Assembly (NCBI GenBank): GCA_003134815.1
Contig: PLCO01000039.1
Span: forward strand, 1-38,758
Direction: 5' to 3'
From: Acidobacteriaceae bacterium
GTDB lineage: Bacteria > Acidobacteriota > Terriglobia > Terriglobales > Acidobacteriaceae
DNA: 38,758 nt
Part shown: piece after piece, positions 17,210 through 25,694 of the stretch
How the letters are laid out: each line of letters begins with the position of its first letter
Position numbering within the stretch: the first letter of the stretch is position 1
Position numbers and translations under genes: made by a program
The notes under the pieces: generated by a model
Databases searched by the model: none
Told to the model about the DNA's origin: nothing
The model's input: the letters and a program-made list of their open reading frames with translations, nothing else

Positions 17210-18661
17210 ATGCCGCTAGCGGAATTGCAGATCGACAGGATCGATACGCGGGAAGAGGACGCGCGCCTGGCGGCACTGGAGTCAACGAAAATTCTGGATT
17301 CGGAGCCGGAATCAAGTTATGACACGATCACCCGCCTGGCCGCCGAGTACTTCAAGGCCGACACCGTGCAGCTCGGCTTTGCCGACGAGAGCCGAGTGTG
17401 GATCAAATCCTACTGGGGTGAGTCAGTACGCGAGCTTCCGCGCAAGGGGAGCGTCTTTGAATTGGTGCTGGCCGAAAACTGCCCGGTGGTGGTGCCGGAC
17501 GTTTCAAAGCATCCCTACTTTACCAACGGCAGATTGATGATCCGGCGGCTTGAAGTCGCATCGTTCGCGAGCGCGCCCATCCGTTCCGGCGACGGAAAAA
17601 TTCTGGGTGTTTTAACGGTCTTTGGTTGCCAACCTCGACGGAAAATGGCGGCGGAAGAGCTGCACATGCTGGAGAGCCTGGCCGATCTTGTTATGAGCCA
17701 GCTGGAGTTGCGCAAGATGCGCAAGACCTTCGGCAAATGCCGGCAGCAGAATGCGCGCGCCCCCAAAGCGGCGACCGCGATCTGGCCGTGCAAGTCGGAC
17801 CTGCGGCACGCGCTGGACAAGCGGGAGTTTGTGCTCTTCTATCAGCCGGAAGTCGAGCTCGCAACGCGCAAGATCGTGGGGCTGGAAGCGCTGATCCGCT
17901 GGCAGCATCCGGAGCGGGGATTGATTCCGCCGATGGACTTCATTCCGCTAGCCGAGGAAAGCGGGCTGATTTTGCCCATCGGCGACTGGGGACTCTCGGA
18001 GGCCTGCAACCAGATTCAGCGGTGGCAACGCGAGGATCCCGATCAGGATGCGCCACGCGTCTGCGTGAATCTCTCGGCGCGGCAATTCGCGCGCAAAGGT
18101 TTGGCCGACCATGTGGAGGCGTTGCTGCGCCTGTCGGGAGTCTCAAGCCACCAACTTGGATTGGAGATGACCGAGTCCAGCCTTATCTCGGACCACGACA
18201 CGGCCGTGGCGGTTCTGGGCAGCCTGCGGCGGCTCGGAGTTTCGCTGTTGATGGACGATTTCGGCACGGGTTATAGTTCACTGCAACAATTGCACCTGTT
18301 GCCCTTCAATGTGCTCAAGATCGATCGATCGTTTGTTGCGCGGATGACGGGAGGAAACGAGCAGCCGATGCAGATTGTGCGCACGATCGTGGAACTGGCG
18401 CGTGTTCTGGAGATGGATGTGGTGGCAGAGGGAATCGAGACGCAGGAGCAGTATGCGCTGCTGCGGCAGTTAGGCTGCAAATTCGGACAGGGATTTCTCT
18501 TCTCCCGTCCGGTGCCGGCGGACGTCATCAGCGAGATGCTGCGGCTGCCCGGACGCATTCTGCCCGACCCGGCGGAATCGGACATCGGTGGAATGGAATA
18601 CATGATCAAGACGCCGCTGCAGATTCAAGTCGAAATGGGACTGGGGCTCGACCGTTCCTGA
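17210..18661 (+). CDS. GAF-EAL cyclic-di-GMP phosphodiesterase
   Basis: A 483-residue cytosolic protein with a GAF sensor (about 25-170) joined directly to an EAL domain (about 205-445); no GGDEF and no membrane segment. EAL enzymes linearise c-di-GMP to pGpG. The catalytic set looks intact: EALIRW with Glu226, NLSARQF, the Glu in EMTESSL, the DDFGTGYSS loop-6 motif, LKIDRSF, AEGIET and GQGF. The GAF domain starts with [20 protein letters not shown], as in GAF proteins annotated as light, redox or small-ligand sensors; its ligand is unknown. GGAG 5 nt before the ATG supports the start. It probably acts as a stand-alone phosphodiesterase and converges on the rRNA methyltransferase gene. Confidence 0.92.
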   Translation: MPLAELQIDRIDTREEDARLAALESTKILDSEPESSYDTITRLAAEYFKADTVQLGFADESRVWIKSYWGESVRELPRKGSVFELVLAENCPVVVPDVSKHPYFTNGRLMIRRLEVASFASAPIRSGDGKILGVLTVFGCQPRRKMAAEELHMLESLADLVMSQLELRKMRKTFGKCRQQNARAPKAATAIWPCKSDLRHALDKREFVLFYQPEVELATRKIVGLEALIRWQHPERGLIPPMDFIPLAEESGLILPIGDWGLSEACNQIQRWQREDPDQDAPRVCVNLSARQFARKGLADHVEALLRLSGVSSHQLGLEMTESSLISDHDTAVAVLGSLRRLGVSLLMDDFGTGYSSLQQLHLLPFNVLKIDRSFVARMTGGNEQPMQIVRTIVELARVLEMDVVAEGIETQEQYALLRQLGCKFGQGFLFSRPVPADVISEMLRLPGRILPDPAESDIGGMEYMIKTPLQIQVEMGLGLDRS

Positions 18662-18772
18662 GCTGGGGAGAGCGTTCCTGATTTGGGCCGATGGCGCGGC
18701 CTTTCCCGCACAGGCATTCGGCAGAGCACACCTCCTGAGCTGAGGACCGGCAGCGGGGTATTTGGTCAGCAG

Positions 18773-18817
18773 CGGCCGATCATTCGACGGCCGATCATTC
18801 CACGGCCAATCATTCCA
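18773..18817. repeat. 15-bp tandem repeat, three copies, triplicating a stop codon
   Basis: Three head-to-tail copies, 18773-18787, 18788-18802 and 18803-18817, with a consensus close to CGGCCGATCATTCCA. The first copy on the minus strand spans the end of the methyltransferase gene. Read in that gene's frame, each copy gives (Val)-Glu-stop, so three in-frame stops follow one another. Confidence 0.8.
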
Positions 18818-20246
18818 CTTGGAGCACGAGGCATTTAAGGTATTCGGTCTCGGGCAGGTTGAGCACGACTGGATGGTCGGGCGCGGCGCCACGGCGCTCA
18901 AGCAGACGCACGCGCCGCGAAGCGTCGGCGGCAGCGGCTGCAACTGCGCCCTCAAGATCGGCCCAGGCGACATGATGCGAGCAGGAGCAGGTGATGAGCA
19001 GGCCGCCGGGACGCAGCATTTTCAGCGCACGCAGATTCAGTTCCTTGTAGCCACGCAGCGCGCCATCAACGGCGCGTCTGGTTTTAGCAAAGGCAGGTGG
19101 GTCGAGGACGATGGCGTCAAATCTTTCTCCGGCCTGTGACCAATCGCGGAGAATCTCGAAGGCGTCGGCCTCGATCCAGTCGACTTCGGCAGTCAGTTGG
19201 GAACGATTGGCTTGAAGGTTTTGTTCGGCCACTTCGAGCGAAGCGCGTGAAACATCCACGCCTGTGACTTGGTGGCAGACCTGGGCTAGATGGAGAGCGA
19301 AGCCGCCCTGGTAACAGCAGACATCGAGCGCGCGGCCGCCGGATTCGGATCTTGTGCATCCCAAGCGCTGCGCCCAGTCGCGCGCGGCGGCGTAGTTAGT
19401 GCGCTGATCGAGGAATGCGCCGGTCTTCTGCCCGGCGTTGGCGTTGTAGTGAAAGGCGAGGCCGTTCAAGTGAAACTCTGTCGCGGCGACGGGCCTTTGG
19501 GGGTCGGCGAGCCAGAGTGGATCGAGGCTGGGCGCGGGCAAACTCTCCAACTCGCGAATGCGCGGATCGGGGCGCTCGTGAATGGCGGCAGGAGCGAGCT
19601 CCTCACGCAAGACACGAATACAGGTCTCGCGAACGCCGGCCGTAAGCAGGCCTTTGGTCAGGAACTGCAGAATGATGAGGTCGCCGTACTTGTCGGCAAT
19701 GAGGCCGGGCAGTTCGTCAGCCTCGCTGAAGCAGAGGCGGCAGGCATCATTAGCCGCGTCGAGCAGCGGTTTGCGGCGGGCGATGGCTGCGCGCAGGCGC
19801 GACGCGAGCAGCTTGAGCCACGCGGGTTCGTCGAGGGCTTCGCGCGAAACGAGACGCAGCGCGATCTGCGACGAGGGACTGTAGAGCGCCGTGCCCAGAA
19901 GTAATCCGCGGTTGTCTGCGACAGGCAGAAGCGTTTCTTCTGGTTTTGGAAGGGTGATTGTGACAACGTCGGACGCGTAGACCCAGAGATGACCTGCGCG
20001 AAGACGATCCGCGGCGCGGCGGCTGATGGTGGCGCCGAGTGGATCGGGGTGGGCTTGAACGCTTGCGGTCTTCGGCGGAGCAGGGCGCGATGGGGAAGGC
20101 CCACCGTTGCTTCGTGGCGAACGCACTTTTGGCGCAGCGCCATGTTCGCTCGGCGTGACGGCCTTGACGCGACCTTTTGCGACTTTCCCGATCGCGCCGC
20201 GAGATTTTTGCTTTGCACCAGCCTTCGAGTCGTCTCGCTTCGCCAT
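18810..20246 (-). CDS. RlmI-like 23S rRNA (cytosine-C5) methyltransferase
   Basis: A protein of about 478 residues. A basic, Ser/Pro-rich N-terminal extension of about 70 residues precedes a PUA-like domain (AADRLRAGHLWVYASDV) and an RlmI/YccW-type class I SAM methyltransferase. SAM-fold motifs are LDVCCYQGGFALHLA, VTGVDVSRASLEVAEQN and DAIVLDPPAFAKT, with a late TCSCSHHV carrying the cysteines expected near the catalytic site. The E. coli homologue methylates C1962 of 23S rRNA; the site here is inferred. ATG 20246 is chosen over the GTG two codons earlier because CAGG lies 6 nt before it. The extension is absent from E. coli RlmI and is probably disordered. The 3' end lies in a stop-codon repeat. 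Confidence 0.85.
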   Translation of the reverse strand: MAKRDDSKAGAKQKSRGAIGKVAKGRVKAVTPSEHGAAPKVRSPRSNGGPSPSRPAPPKTASVQAHPDPLGATISRRAADRLRAGHLWVYASDVVTITLPKPEETLLPVADNRGLLLGTALYSPSSQIALRLVSREALDEPAWLKLLASRLRAAIARRKPLLDAANDACRLCFSEADELPGLIADKYGDLIILQFLTKGLLTAGVRETCIRVLREELAPAAIHERPDPRIRELESLPAPSLDPLWLADPQRPVAATEFHLNGLAFHYNANAGQKTGAFLDQRTNYAAARDWAQRLGCTRSESGGRALDVCCYQGGFALHLAQVCHQVTGVDVSRASLEVAEQNLQANRSQLTAEVDWIEADAFEILRDWSQAGERFDAIVLDPPAFAKTRRAVDGALRGYKELNLRALKMLRPGGLLITCSCSHHVAWADLEGAVAAAAADASRRVRLLERRGAAPDHPVVLNLPETEYLKCLVLQVE

Positions 20247-20255
20247 GGGCACCTG

Positions 20256-20280
20256 TTCCCAGTATCAATTCCCAGTATCA
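20256..20280. repeat. 12-bp direct repeat in the leader of the RlmI-like gene
   Basis: TTCCCAGTATCA occurs at 20256-20267 and 20269-20280. On the minus strand each copy contains TGATACT, which resembles a -10 element, so a promoter core may have been duplicated 10-35 nt before the start codon. Confidence 0.5.
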
Positions 20281-20483
20281 GGCCTCGAAGTGCGGAAATG
20301 GGCCTGGGAATGGGAGCGAATCGACGGAGGCTGTTCCATTGCCTGTGAGGATGCGGCCCGCTACACATTCGGGGCCTTGGTCGATTACCCAGGTGATCTC
20401 CGGGATTTGCAAGCCCAAACTGAACCGGCTCTACAGGATGGGTGTTGGGTAGGGCTCAGTGCGGAGGTCGATCGGCGAAGGGA

Positions 20484-20515
20484 TTGATTCGCCGCGAATT
20501 GAAGCGGCCTATAAT
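20484..20515 (+). promoter_or_regulatory. Probable promoter of rel giving a leaderless mRNA
   Basis: A perfect TATAAT at 20510-20515 lies only 5 nt before the rel ATG (20521), so transcription should begin at or within a base or two of the start codon. TTGATT at 20484-20489 is a possible -35, but the 20-bp spacer is long. No Shine-Dalgarno sequence precedes the ATG. Confidence 0.5.
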
Positions 20516-20520
20516 AAAGC

Positions 20521-22848
20521 ATGGCGACTGTCCGGCAGACCATTCCGGCAGAGGATTCGAGCACACCCGCGTCTCCCGCGGGAGCGGCGCTTGTCGCCGC
20601 GCCCGGCACAAAATCCCACCCGGAAGACGCGCGGGCCAGCAAAGACGAACGCTCCATCGATGAGCGATTTGAGGCGCTGCTCCGCCATGCGCAGGCCAAC
20701 CGGCCCAATGAGGACATCTCTCTGCTTCGAAAAGCATGGGAGTTCTGCGTCTCTCACCACAAGGGTCAAACGCGCCTGAGCGGCGAGCCCTACATTGTGC
20801 ACCCGCTCGAAGTGGCCGAGGTGCTGGTGGAGATGAAGCTGGATGCAACCGCCGTGGCTGCCGCCCTGCTGCACGACGCCGTAGAAGATACGAAGGCCAC
20901 CACCGAGGAGATTCAAGAGAAATTTGGCGACCAGGTAGCGCACATTGTTGAAGGCGTAACCAAGATCGACAAGATCCAGTTTGCCAACCGCGAAGATCGC
21001 CAGGCAGAAAACGTGCGCAAGATGCTGCTGGCCATGGTGAGTGACGTGCGCGTGGTCCTCATCAAGCTGGCCGACCGGCTGCACAACATGCGCACCCTGG
21101 AACACCTGAAGCCGGAACGGCAGGAGGCGATCGCGCGAGAGACGCTGGACATTTACGCTCCGCTGGCGCACCGGCTGGGCATGGGCAAGGTGCGCGGCGA
21201 GCTTGAGGACCTGGCTTTCCGCTACACCGATCCAGTGAGCTACGAGCAGGTGGAGGCGGCGGTGGAAGCGCGGCGCGTGGATGGCGAACAGTTCCTGCGC
21301 GGCGTGGAAGACACGCTGGCGGAGCAGCTGAGGGAGAACGGCATCAAGGCGCGGGTGGAGTGGCGCATCAAGCGCCTCTACTCAATCCACCAGAAGATCG
21401 AGCGCACCAAAGTTTCTTTCGACCAGGTGTATGACCTGCTGGCGATTCGCGTGATCACCGAGGATGTGGCCTCGTGTTACGCGGTCTTCGGGCTGATTCA
21501 CACGCTGTGGCGGCCGGTGCCGGGGCGCATCAAGGATTTCATTGCCATTCCTCGCGCCAATCGCTACCAGTCACTGCATACCACGGTGATGGGCGCCAGC
21601 GGCAATCAGTTTGAGGTGCAGATTCGCACCGAAGAGATGCACCGCATTGCCGAGGAAGGCATCGCGGCGCATTGGAAGTACAAAACAGGCGGCGTGGTGA
21701 CGGCCCGCGATGAGGAGCGGTTGAACTGGATTCGTCAGCTTGTCGAGTGGCAGAAAGAGATGACGGATCCCAACGAATTCCTCTCCAGTTTGAAGATGGA
21801 CCTCTATCCCGACGAGGTGTACACCTTCACGCCGAAGGGGAAAGTGGTGGTGGTTCCCGCGGGCGCGACGCCGGTGGATTTTGCCTACACCATTCACACG
21901 GATGTGGGCCACAGCTGCGTGGGCGCCAAGGTCAACGGCCGCATGGTGCCGTTGCGCACCAAGCTGCGCACGGGCGACATTGTCGAGATCGTTACGCAGA
22001 AGGATCACAAGCCGAGCCGCGACTGGCTCACGTTCGTCAAAAGCCCGCGCGCCCGCAACAAGATCAAGCACTGGCTGAACGAGGACCAGCGGGTACGCGC
22101 GGTGGACATTGGCAGAAAGCTACTGGAGCGCGAGGCACGTAAGTTCAAAGTGCCGATGTCGCAGATCGACGACCAGGATCTGGGGCGCATCGCGCAGGAG
22201 TTCGGAACGGCCACGGCTGCCGAACTGCTGGCCACGCTGGGCCAGGGCAAGAACAGCGCGCACCAGTTACTGACCAAGCTCGCGCCCGGTTTTGCCGCTC
22301 CGCCTGAGACCGAGCCAGGTGCAACGCCCAAGTCGGGCGAAGCGGGCATGACGGACGCGGTGCGCAGGCTGCACCTCACCGGTTCGGATTCGCTGCAGGT
22401 GGAAGGCCAGAACGATCTGCTCGTCTATCGCGCGCGATGTTGCAACCCCATTCGCGGCGAGGAGATTGTGGGCTACGTGACGCGCGGCAAGGGCGTGGCT
22501 GTGCATGCGCGAAGTTGTCCCAATGTGCAGAACCTGCTGTATGAGAGCGACCGGCGCATCAATGTTGAGTGGTCGCGTGCCGCCGAAGGAGCCGGGCAAG
22601 CGCAGCGCTACCCGGTAAAAATCATCGTCAACTGCGAAGATCGTACCGGAATGCTGAAGGAGGTGACTGCGGTCATCTCCGACGAGAACACCGACATTCG
22701 CGCCGTGGACTTGAGTCGCGACGAAGAAGGCGAAGCCATTATTGAGTTTGTGGTGGAAGCCGAGGATGTGCGCCACCTGAACCGCATGGTGCTGGGCCTT
22801 CGACGCGTGGAAGGCGTGCGCCAGGTGATAAGGACGCAGAAGGTGTAA
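20521..22848 (+). CDS. rel: Bifunctional (p)ppGpp synthetase/hydrolase Rel
   Basis: A 775-residue long RelA/SpoT homologue controlling the stringent response. Domains in order: HD hydrolase (about 70-220) with the ED/HD signature LLHDAVEDT (His118, Asp119); synthetase (about 260-380) with GRIKDFIA (336-339) and RYQSLHTTVMG; TGS (about 425-490, VYTFTPKGKVVVVPAGATPVDFAY); a helical and zinc-finger-like region with RCCNPI; and a C-terminal ACT domain (about 700-775). The RxKD motif is the type found in bifunctional Rel/SpoT rather than in RelA with ExDD, so both activities are expected. The disordered 45-residue N-terminus is Ala/Pro/Ser-rich. TATAAT sits 5 nt before the ATG with no ribosome binding site, pointing to leaderless translation. 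Confidence 0.95.
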   Translation: MATVRQTIPAEDSSTPASPAGAALVAAPGTKSHPEDARASKDERSIDERFEALLRHAQANRPNEDISLLRKAWEFCVSHHKGQTRLSGEPYIVHPLEVAEVLVEMKLDATAVAAALLHDAVEDTKATTEEIQEKFGDQVAHIVEGVTKIDKIQFANREDRQAENVRKMLLAMVSDVRVVLIKLADRLHNMRTLEHLKPERQEAIARETLDIYAPLAHRLGMGKVRGELEDLAFRYTDPVSYEQVEAAVEARRVDGEQFLRGVEDTLAEQLRENGIKARVEWRIKRLYSIHQKIERTKVSFDQVYDLLAIRVITEDVASCYAVFGLIHTLWRPVPGRIKDFIAIPRANRYQSLHTTVMGASGNQFEVQIRTEEMHRIAEEGIAAHWKYKTGGVVTARDEERLNWIRQLVEWQKEMTDPNEFLSSLKMDLYPDEVYTFTPKGKVVVVPAGATPVDFAYTIHTDVGHSCVGAKVNGRMVPLRTKLRTGDIVEIVTQKDHKPSRDWLTFVKSPRARNKIKHWLNEDQRVRAVDIGRKLLEREARKFKVPMSQIDDQDLGRIAQEFGTATAAELLATLGQGKNSAHQLLTKLAPGFAAPPETEPGATPKSGEAGMTDAVRRLHLTGSDSLQVEGQNDLLVYRARCCNPIRGEEIVGYVTRGKGVAVHARSCPNVQNLLYESDRRINVEWSRAAEGAGQAQRYPVKIIVNCEDRTGMLKEVTAVISDENTDIRAVDLSRDEEGEAIIEFVVEAEDVRHLNRMVLGLRRVEGVRQVIRTQKV

Positions 22849-22853
22849 GGGCA

Positions 22854-22884
22854 GCTGCTAGCTTCTAGCTACTAGCTTCTAACT
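22854..22884. repeat. Short repeat CTAGCTTCTA just after rel
   Basis: CTAGCTTCTA occurs at 22858-22867 and 22872-22881, separated by GCTA, starting 9 nt after the rel stop codon. It does not form a strong hairpin with a T-run, so it is not called a terminator. Confidence 0.6.
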
Positions 22885-23129
22885 CGTTCGGCAGGCCATC
22901 CAACAATTCACCAAAAATGAGCGGTTCAATGGCCGTCAAGAGCGGCGATTGATCGTCGAGCGGCGATTCTTACGTTACATCCCGCCGCGACGCGCTTGCA
23001 TCAGAAAGGCAAATGGTGGTCTGAACTGCTCAGACCGGCTCCGCGCGCGGTGCGATGGTGGAATAGTGTGCGAGATTCCGCCTAACCGCACAGTACCGGG
23101 CTCGTAAAATGCCAGGCCAAGGAGTTCAT

Positions 23130-23300
23130 ATGTCGTTCGGAATTTATGCCGCTGGCTACGCAATCGTAATCGTCGGGCTGGTGTACGTCGCGCATCTGAT
23201 GCACATGCCCCAGCACTGGATTCTTGCCGGCGCGATCGTCATGATCGGCATTGGGATTTTGTCGGCCGTGAAGGCCACCCGCCCAAAAGACCCCGCCTAA
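23130..23300 (+). CDS. Small two-segment membrane protein of unknown function
   Basis: A 56-residue protein, MSFGIYAAGYAIVIVGLVYV to start, with two hydrophobic segments (about 4-22 and 31-48) joined by a short His/Met-rich turn (HLMHMPQHW) and ending in a basic tail. AAGGAG at 23119-23124, 5 nt before ATG 23130, fixes the start and is good evidence that it is translated; the longer ORF from 23109 is rejected. The His/Met cluster between the helices might bind a metal, but this is speculation. I recall similar short proteins in acidobacterial genomes but know no function. It follows rel after 280 bp of non-coding DNA. Confidence 0.7.
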   Translation: MSFGIYAAGYAIVIVGLVYVAHLMHMPQHWILAGAIVMIGIGILSAVKATRPKDPA

Positions 23301-23375
23301 AATCGCTGGCACGCGAGGCAATTCGAATTCTTCTTGCCGAGCGGGAACAAAGACGCGCGTCAAAGTCTGACCAAG

Positions 23376-24620
23376 TCAGGGTTTCCGCAGGTCGGCGTTG
23401 GGGTCGTGCCAGGTTTCGCCGAGGATGCTATACAGATAAATGTCGCGGTCGGAAATCTCGATGTCGGTGAGCGGTCGCTGACTAATAGGGTCGAGCAGCC
23501 ACCAGGCAACAGGTGCCTGATCGATGTCATACCCCGCATCGTGCAGCAAGGCGAGGCTCACTCGGCCGCTTTGTTCCTTCTCCTCCGTCCGGATTGCCAT
23601 TTCGGAGCTCATGCCGCCAACCAGCCACGCCACCTTGCGCTCCCCTTGTGTCCGGTACTGTTGCCTCTCCAACGCGCGCGCCATACCATCCGCAAGGACT
23701 GTAGCGAGCTGTGAGTCATTCTGCAACCTTTCCACCACCTGATGCGGAACCAGAATGATACCGTTGGGCAGTGTCAGCGCATCGCGGAGGAGCTTAGTGT
23801 CGATTAACTGAAAACGGAAATCGATTTTGGCCGGATCGGACCCCGCCAAAGCACGCTGGTAAGCGGGAACGAGATCACTCCCGATCTTCTCGATGCGTGC
23901 CTGCATCGCAGCGTCCTTGAATGGAGGAAACCTCTTCGGGTCCAAGCCCAATCTGACCACGTCCTTCAGGTAGTTTTGTCTCGCATCCGCAGGCACGGTC
24001 GATGGGTCGTACTCGTTGTCGGCGCGCAGCTTTTCTTCGTCATTGCCGATCGCATTAGGGCCGATGTGAACAAAATCGGCGATCAGCACTCCCGCCGCGT
24101 CCGGCCTTCCTTTGTATTTGATCCAATCCCCGGCCTTCACATCGGCGAGCGATTGCAAGAGCGGATTCAATTCAACCTTGGTTTTGCTTGTTATGCGAAT
24201 CCGGTAGCCGTCCGCGCGGACGATGAGCCCGGACGTCTGCGCTCCAGGTGCATCCTGAGTCGGCTCCGCGTCAATAACGGCCGCACCGGAGATCTCGCCA
24301 GAATGCGACGGCTGGATTTCAATGCGGGTTGCATAAACAGAATGACCTTGTGAATCCTCAGCGCCGTAAATCGCCATGGCTTCCCCGAGAAAGGGCATTT
24401 GTGCCGGGCAAACCATGGGCGGGCTGGTTGCGCTGCGGACCGATCCCGGCGGCAGATACTCAACCCGATTGCAAAACACGTGAAGGCCATTCACATCGAA
24501 GTCGGAGTTCGACGCTACGCGGGTCACGTATCCATCGATCGCGGAGGATTCCTGTTGCTGAGACACAGCAACGGGCACGCACACCAATCCACAGAGCAGT
24601 ACGAGTGCCGTGCTTTTCAT
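23376..24620 (-). CDS. Secreted DUF5666-like/pseudo-M48 metalloprotease fusion
   Basis: A protein of about 414 residues with a signal peptide (MKSTALVLLCGL to about residue 22). The first half has two small beta-rich segments (GYVTRVASNSDFDVNG and TSGLIVRADGYRIRITSKTKVEL) that resemble DUF5666/OB-like domains. The second half follows the M48 peptidase pattern LPNG-I-V...L..LQND-QLA-VLA, but where M48 enzymes have HExxH this protein reads ADGMARALE (about 310-318), so both zinc-binding histidines are gone. A later GYD segment with an acidic stretch before it remains. It should be catalytically dead and may act as a binding or chaperone-like protein in the periplasm. The start is moved to ATG 24620 because the signal peptide begins there; TATACT lies 6 nt before it. 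Confidence 0.75.
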   Translation of the reverse strand: MKSTALVLLCGLVCVPVAVSQQQESSAIDGYVTRVASNSDFDVNGLHVFCNRVEYLPPGSVRSATSPPMVCPAQMPFLGEAMAIYGAEDSQGHSVYATRIEIQPSHSGEISGAAVIDAEPTQDAPGAQTSGLIVRADGYRIRITSKTKVELNPLLQSLADVKAGDWIKYKGRPDAAGVLIADFVHIGPNAIGNDEEKLRADNEYDPSTVPADARQNYLKDVVRLGLDPKRFPPFKDAAMQARIEKIGSDLVPAYQRALAGSDPAKIDFRFQLIDTKLLRDALTLPNGIILVPHQVVERLQNDSQLATVLADGMARALERQQYRTQGERKVAWLVGGMSSEMAIRTEEKEQSGRVSLALLHDAGYDIDQAPVAWWLLDPISQRPLTDIEISDRDIYLYSILGETWHDPNADLRKP

Positions 24621-24626
24621 GGCCGA

Positions 24627-24632
24627 AGTATA
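24627..24632 (-). promoter_or_regulatory. -10 element 6 nt before the pseudo-M48 gene
   Basis: TATACT on the minus strand, 6 nt before the ATG at 24620, with TTGATG 20 bp upstream. The spacing predicts a transcript starting at the start codon, as for rel. No ribosome binding site is present. Confidence 0.4.
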
Positions 24633-24755
24633 GCGCCAATTCTGCCGCAAATCATCAATGATCGGACAAACTGGGGATCGAGAAAGCCGGGGGGCGGCGC
24701 AAGCAGCGCCTGATGAGGGCGGATCGAACCGCTTATACGCTGGACCGCCCGCGCG

Positions 24756-25694
24756 CTACGAAACGAGTTCCAGCGCGGCGCCGCCTTTGCGGGGCGCAAC
24801 GAAGTGGCCGGCACGCGAGGCGATGGCGATGCCTTCGCGGTTGAGAAGCTTGCGAATCTGGCCGCGGGCGTGTTCGGCCCAGGGACCGCGGTTGTCGAGC
24901 TTGACGTAGGCGCGCCAGTGGCGCAGGGCGCTGCGGTGTTCGCCGGTGCGCTCGTAGGCGAGGGCCAGGTTGTAGTGGGCGTCGGCGTAGCGCGGCGAAA
25001 GAGTCACGGCCTTCAGGTAGGCGGCAATGGATTCGTCGAGGCGCTCAAGCTCGTCGAGCACGTTGCCGAGATCGAAGTAGGCCAGCACATATCCGGGGTC
25101 GGCCTCGGTGGCGCGGCGGTAGAGCTCCTCGGCGCGGCCGTACTGGCGCAGATGAAAGAACAGCGTGCCCAGGTTGATGCAGGCCGCGGCATACTGCGGA
25201 TCGATGGAGAGAATCTCCTGGTAGAGGTTGATGGCGGTCTGCTTCTCGCCGGCTTCTTCGGCTTGAACCGCGGCGTGGAAGCGCTCCTGAATTTCGCGCT
25301 GGTCGGGCGGCCCGATGCGGCGAAGTGGAGCCGGGCCGGAAACCGCATACTTCGACCCATTCATGCGCTCGAAGTCGAAGAGCAGTTGGCGGCGGATGGG
25401 ATCGACCATTGCGCCGTGGTGGCGGAAAGCGAGACGCGTTCCGGTGCGCACTACGCATGCCTCAAGCAGCGGATTGCTCATGCCGGAAACGGCCTTCATG
25501 GCCAGAATGGAGTCGCGGATCGAGGCGGCGGGTACTTCGTCCTCACGCAGAGAGCGCAGCGTGCGCAGTTGCCCGAGATCCTGAAAGGTGTAGACCTCTT
25601 GTTGAGAGATGAGCCCGGCTCGTTCCCAGGCTTGCAGTTGGCGGGCGCTGATGTCGAGGATGCGCAGAACGTCCTGACGGCTATAACTGGTCAC
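24756..25694 (-). CDS. MerR-type HTH fused to TPR repeats
   Basis: A 312-residue protein. The first 70 residues are a MerR-like winged helix-turn-helix (SRQDVLRILDISARQLQAWERAGLI, then YTFQDLGQLRTLRSLREDEV). Residues from about 135 to 285 form at least three tetratricopeptide repeats (AINLYQEILSIDPQYAAACINLG, AEELYRRATEADPGYVLAYFDLG and AIAAYLKAVTLSPRYADAHYNLA types). There is no Cys cluster or small-molecule domain as in metal- or drug-sensing MerR proteins; the TPRs replace the usual coiled-coil effector domain and suggest control by protein partners. The middle part (75-130) is unassigned. The GTG at 25694 is used as start. Target genes unknown; the divergent PAS-GGDEF-EAL gene is 520 bp away. 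Confidence 0.8.
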   Translation of the reverse strand: MTSYSRQDVLRILDISARQLQAWERAGLISQQEVYTFQDLGQLRTLRSLREDEVPAASIRDSILAMKAVSGMSNPLLEACVVRTGTRLAFRHHGAMVDPIRRQLLFDFERMNGSKYAVSGPAPLRRIGPPDQREIQERFHAAVQAEEAGEKQTAINLYQEILSIDPQYAAACINLGTLFFHLRQYGRAEELYRRATEADPGYVLAYFDLGNVLDELERLDESIAAYLKAVTLSPRYADAHYNLALAYERTGEHRSALRHWRAYVKLDNRGPWAEHARGQIRKLLNREGIAIASRAGHFVAPRKGGAALELVS

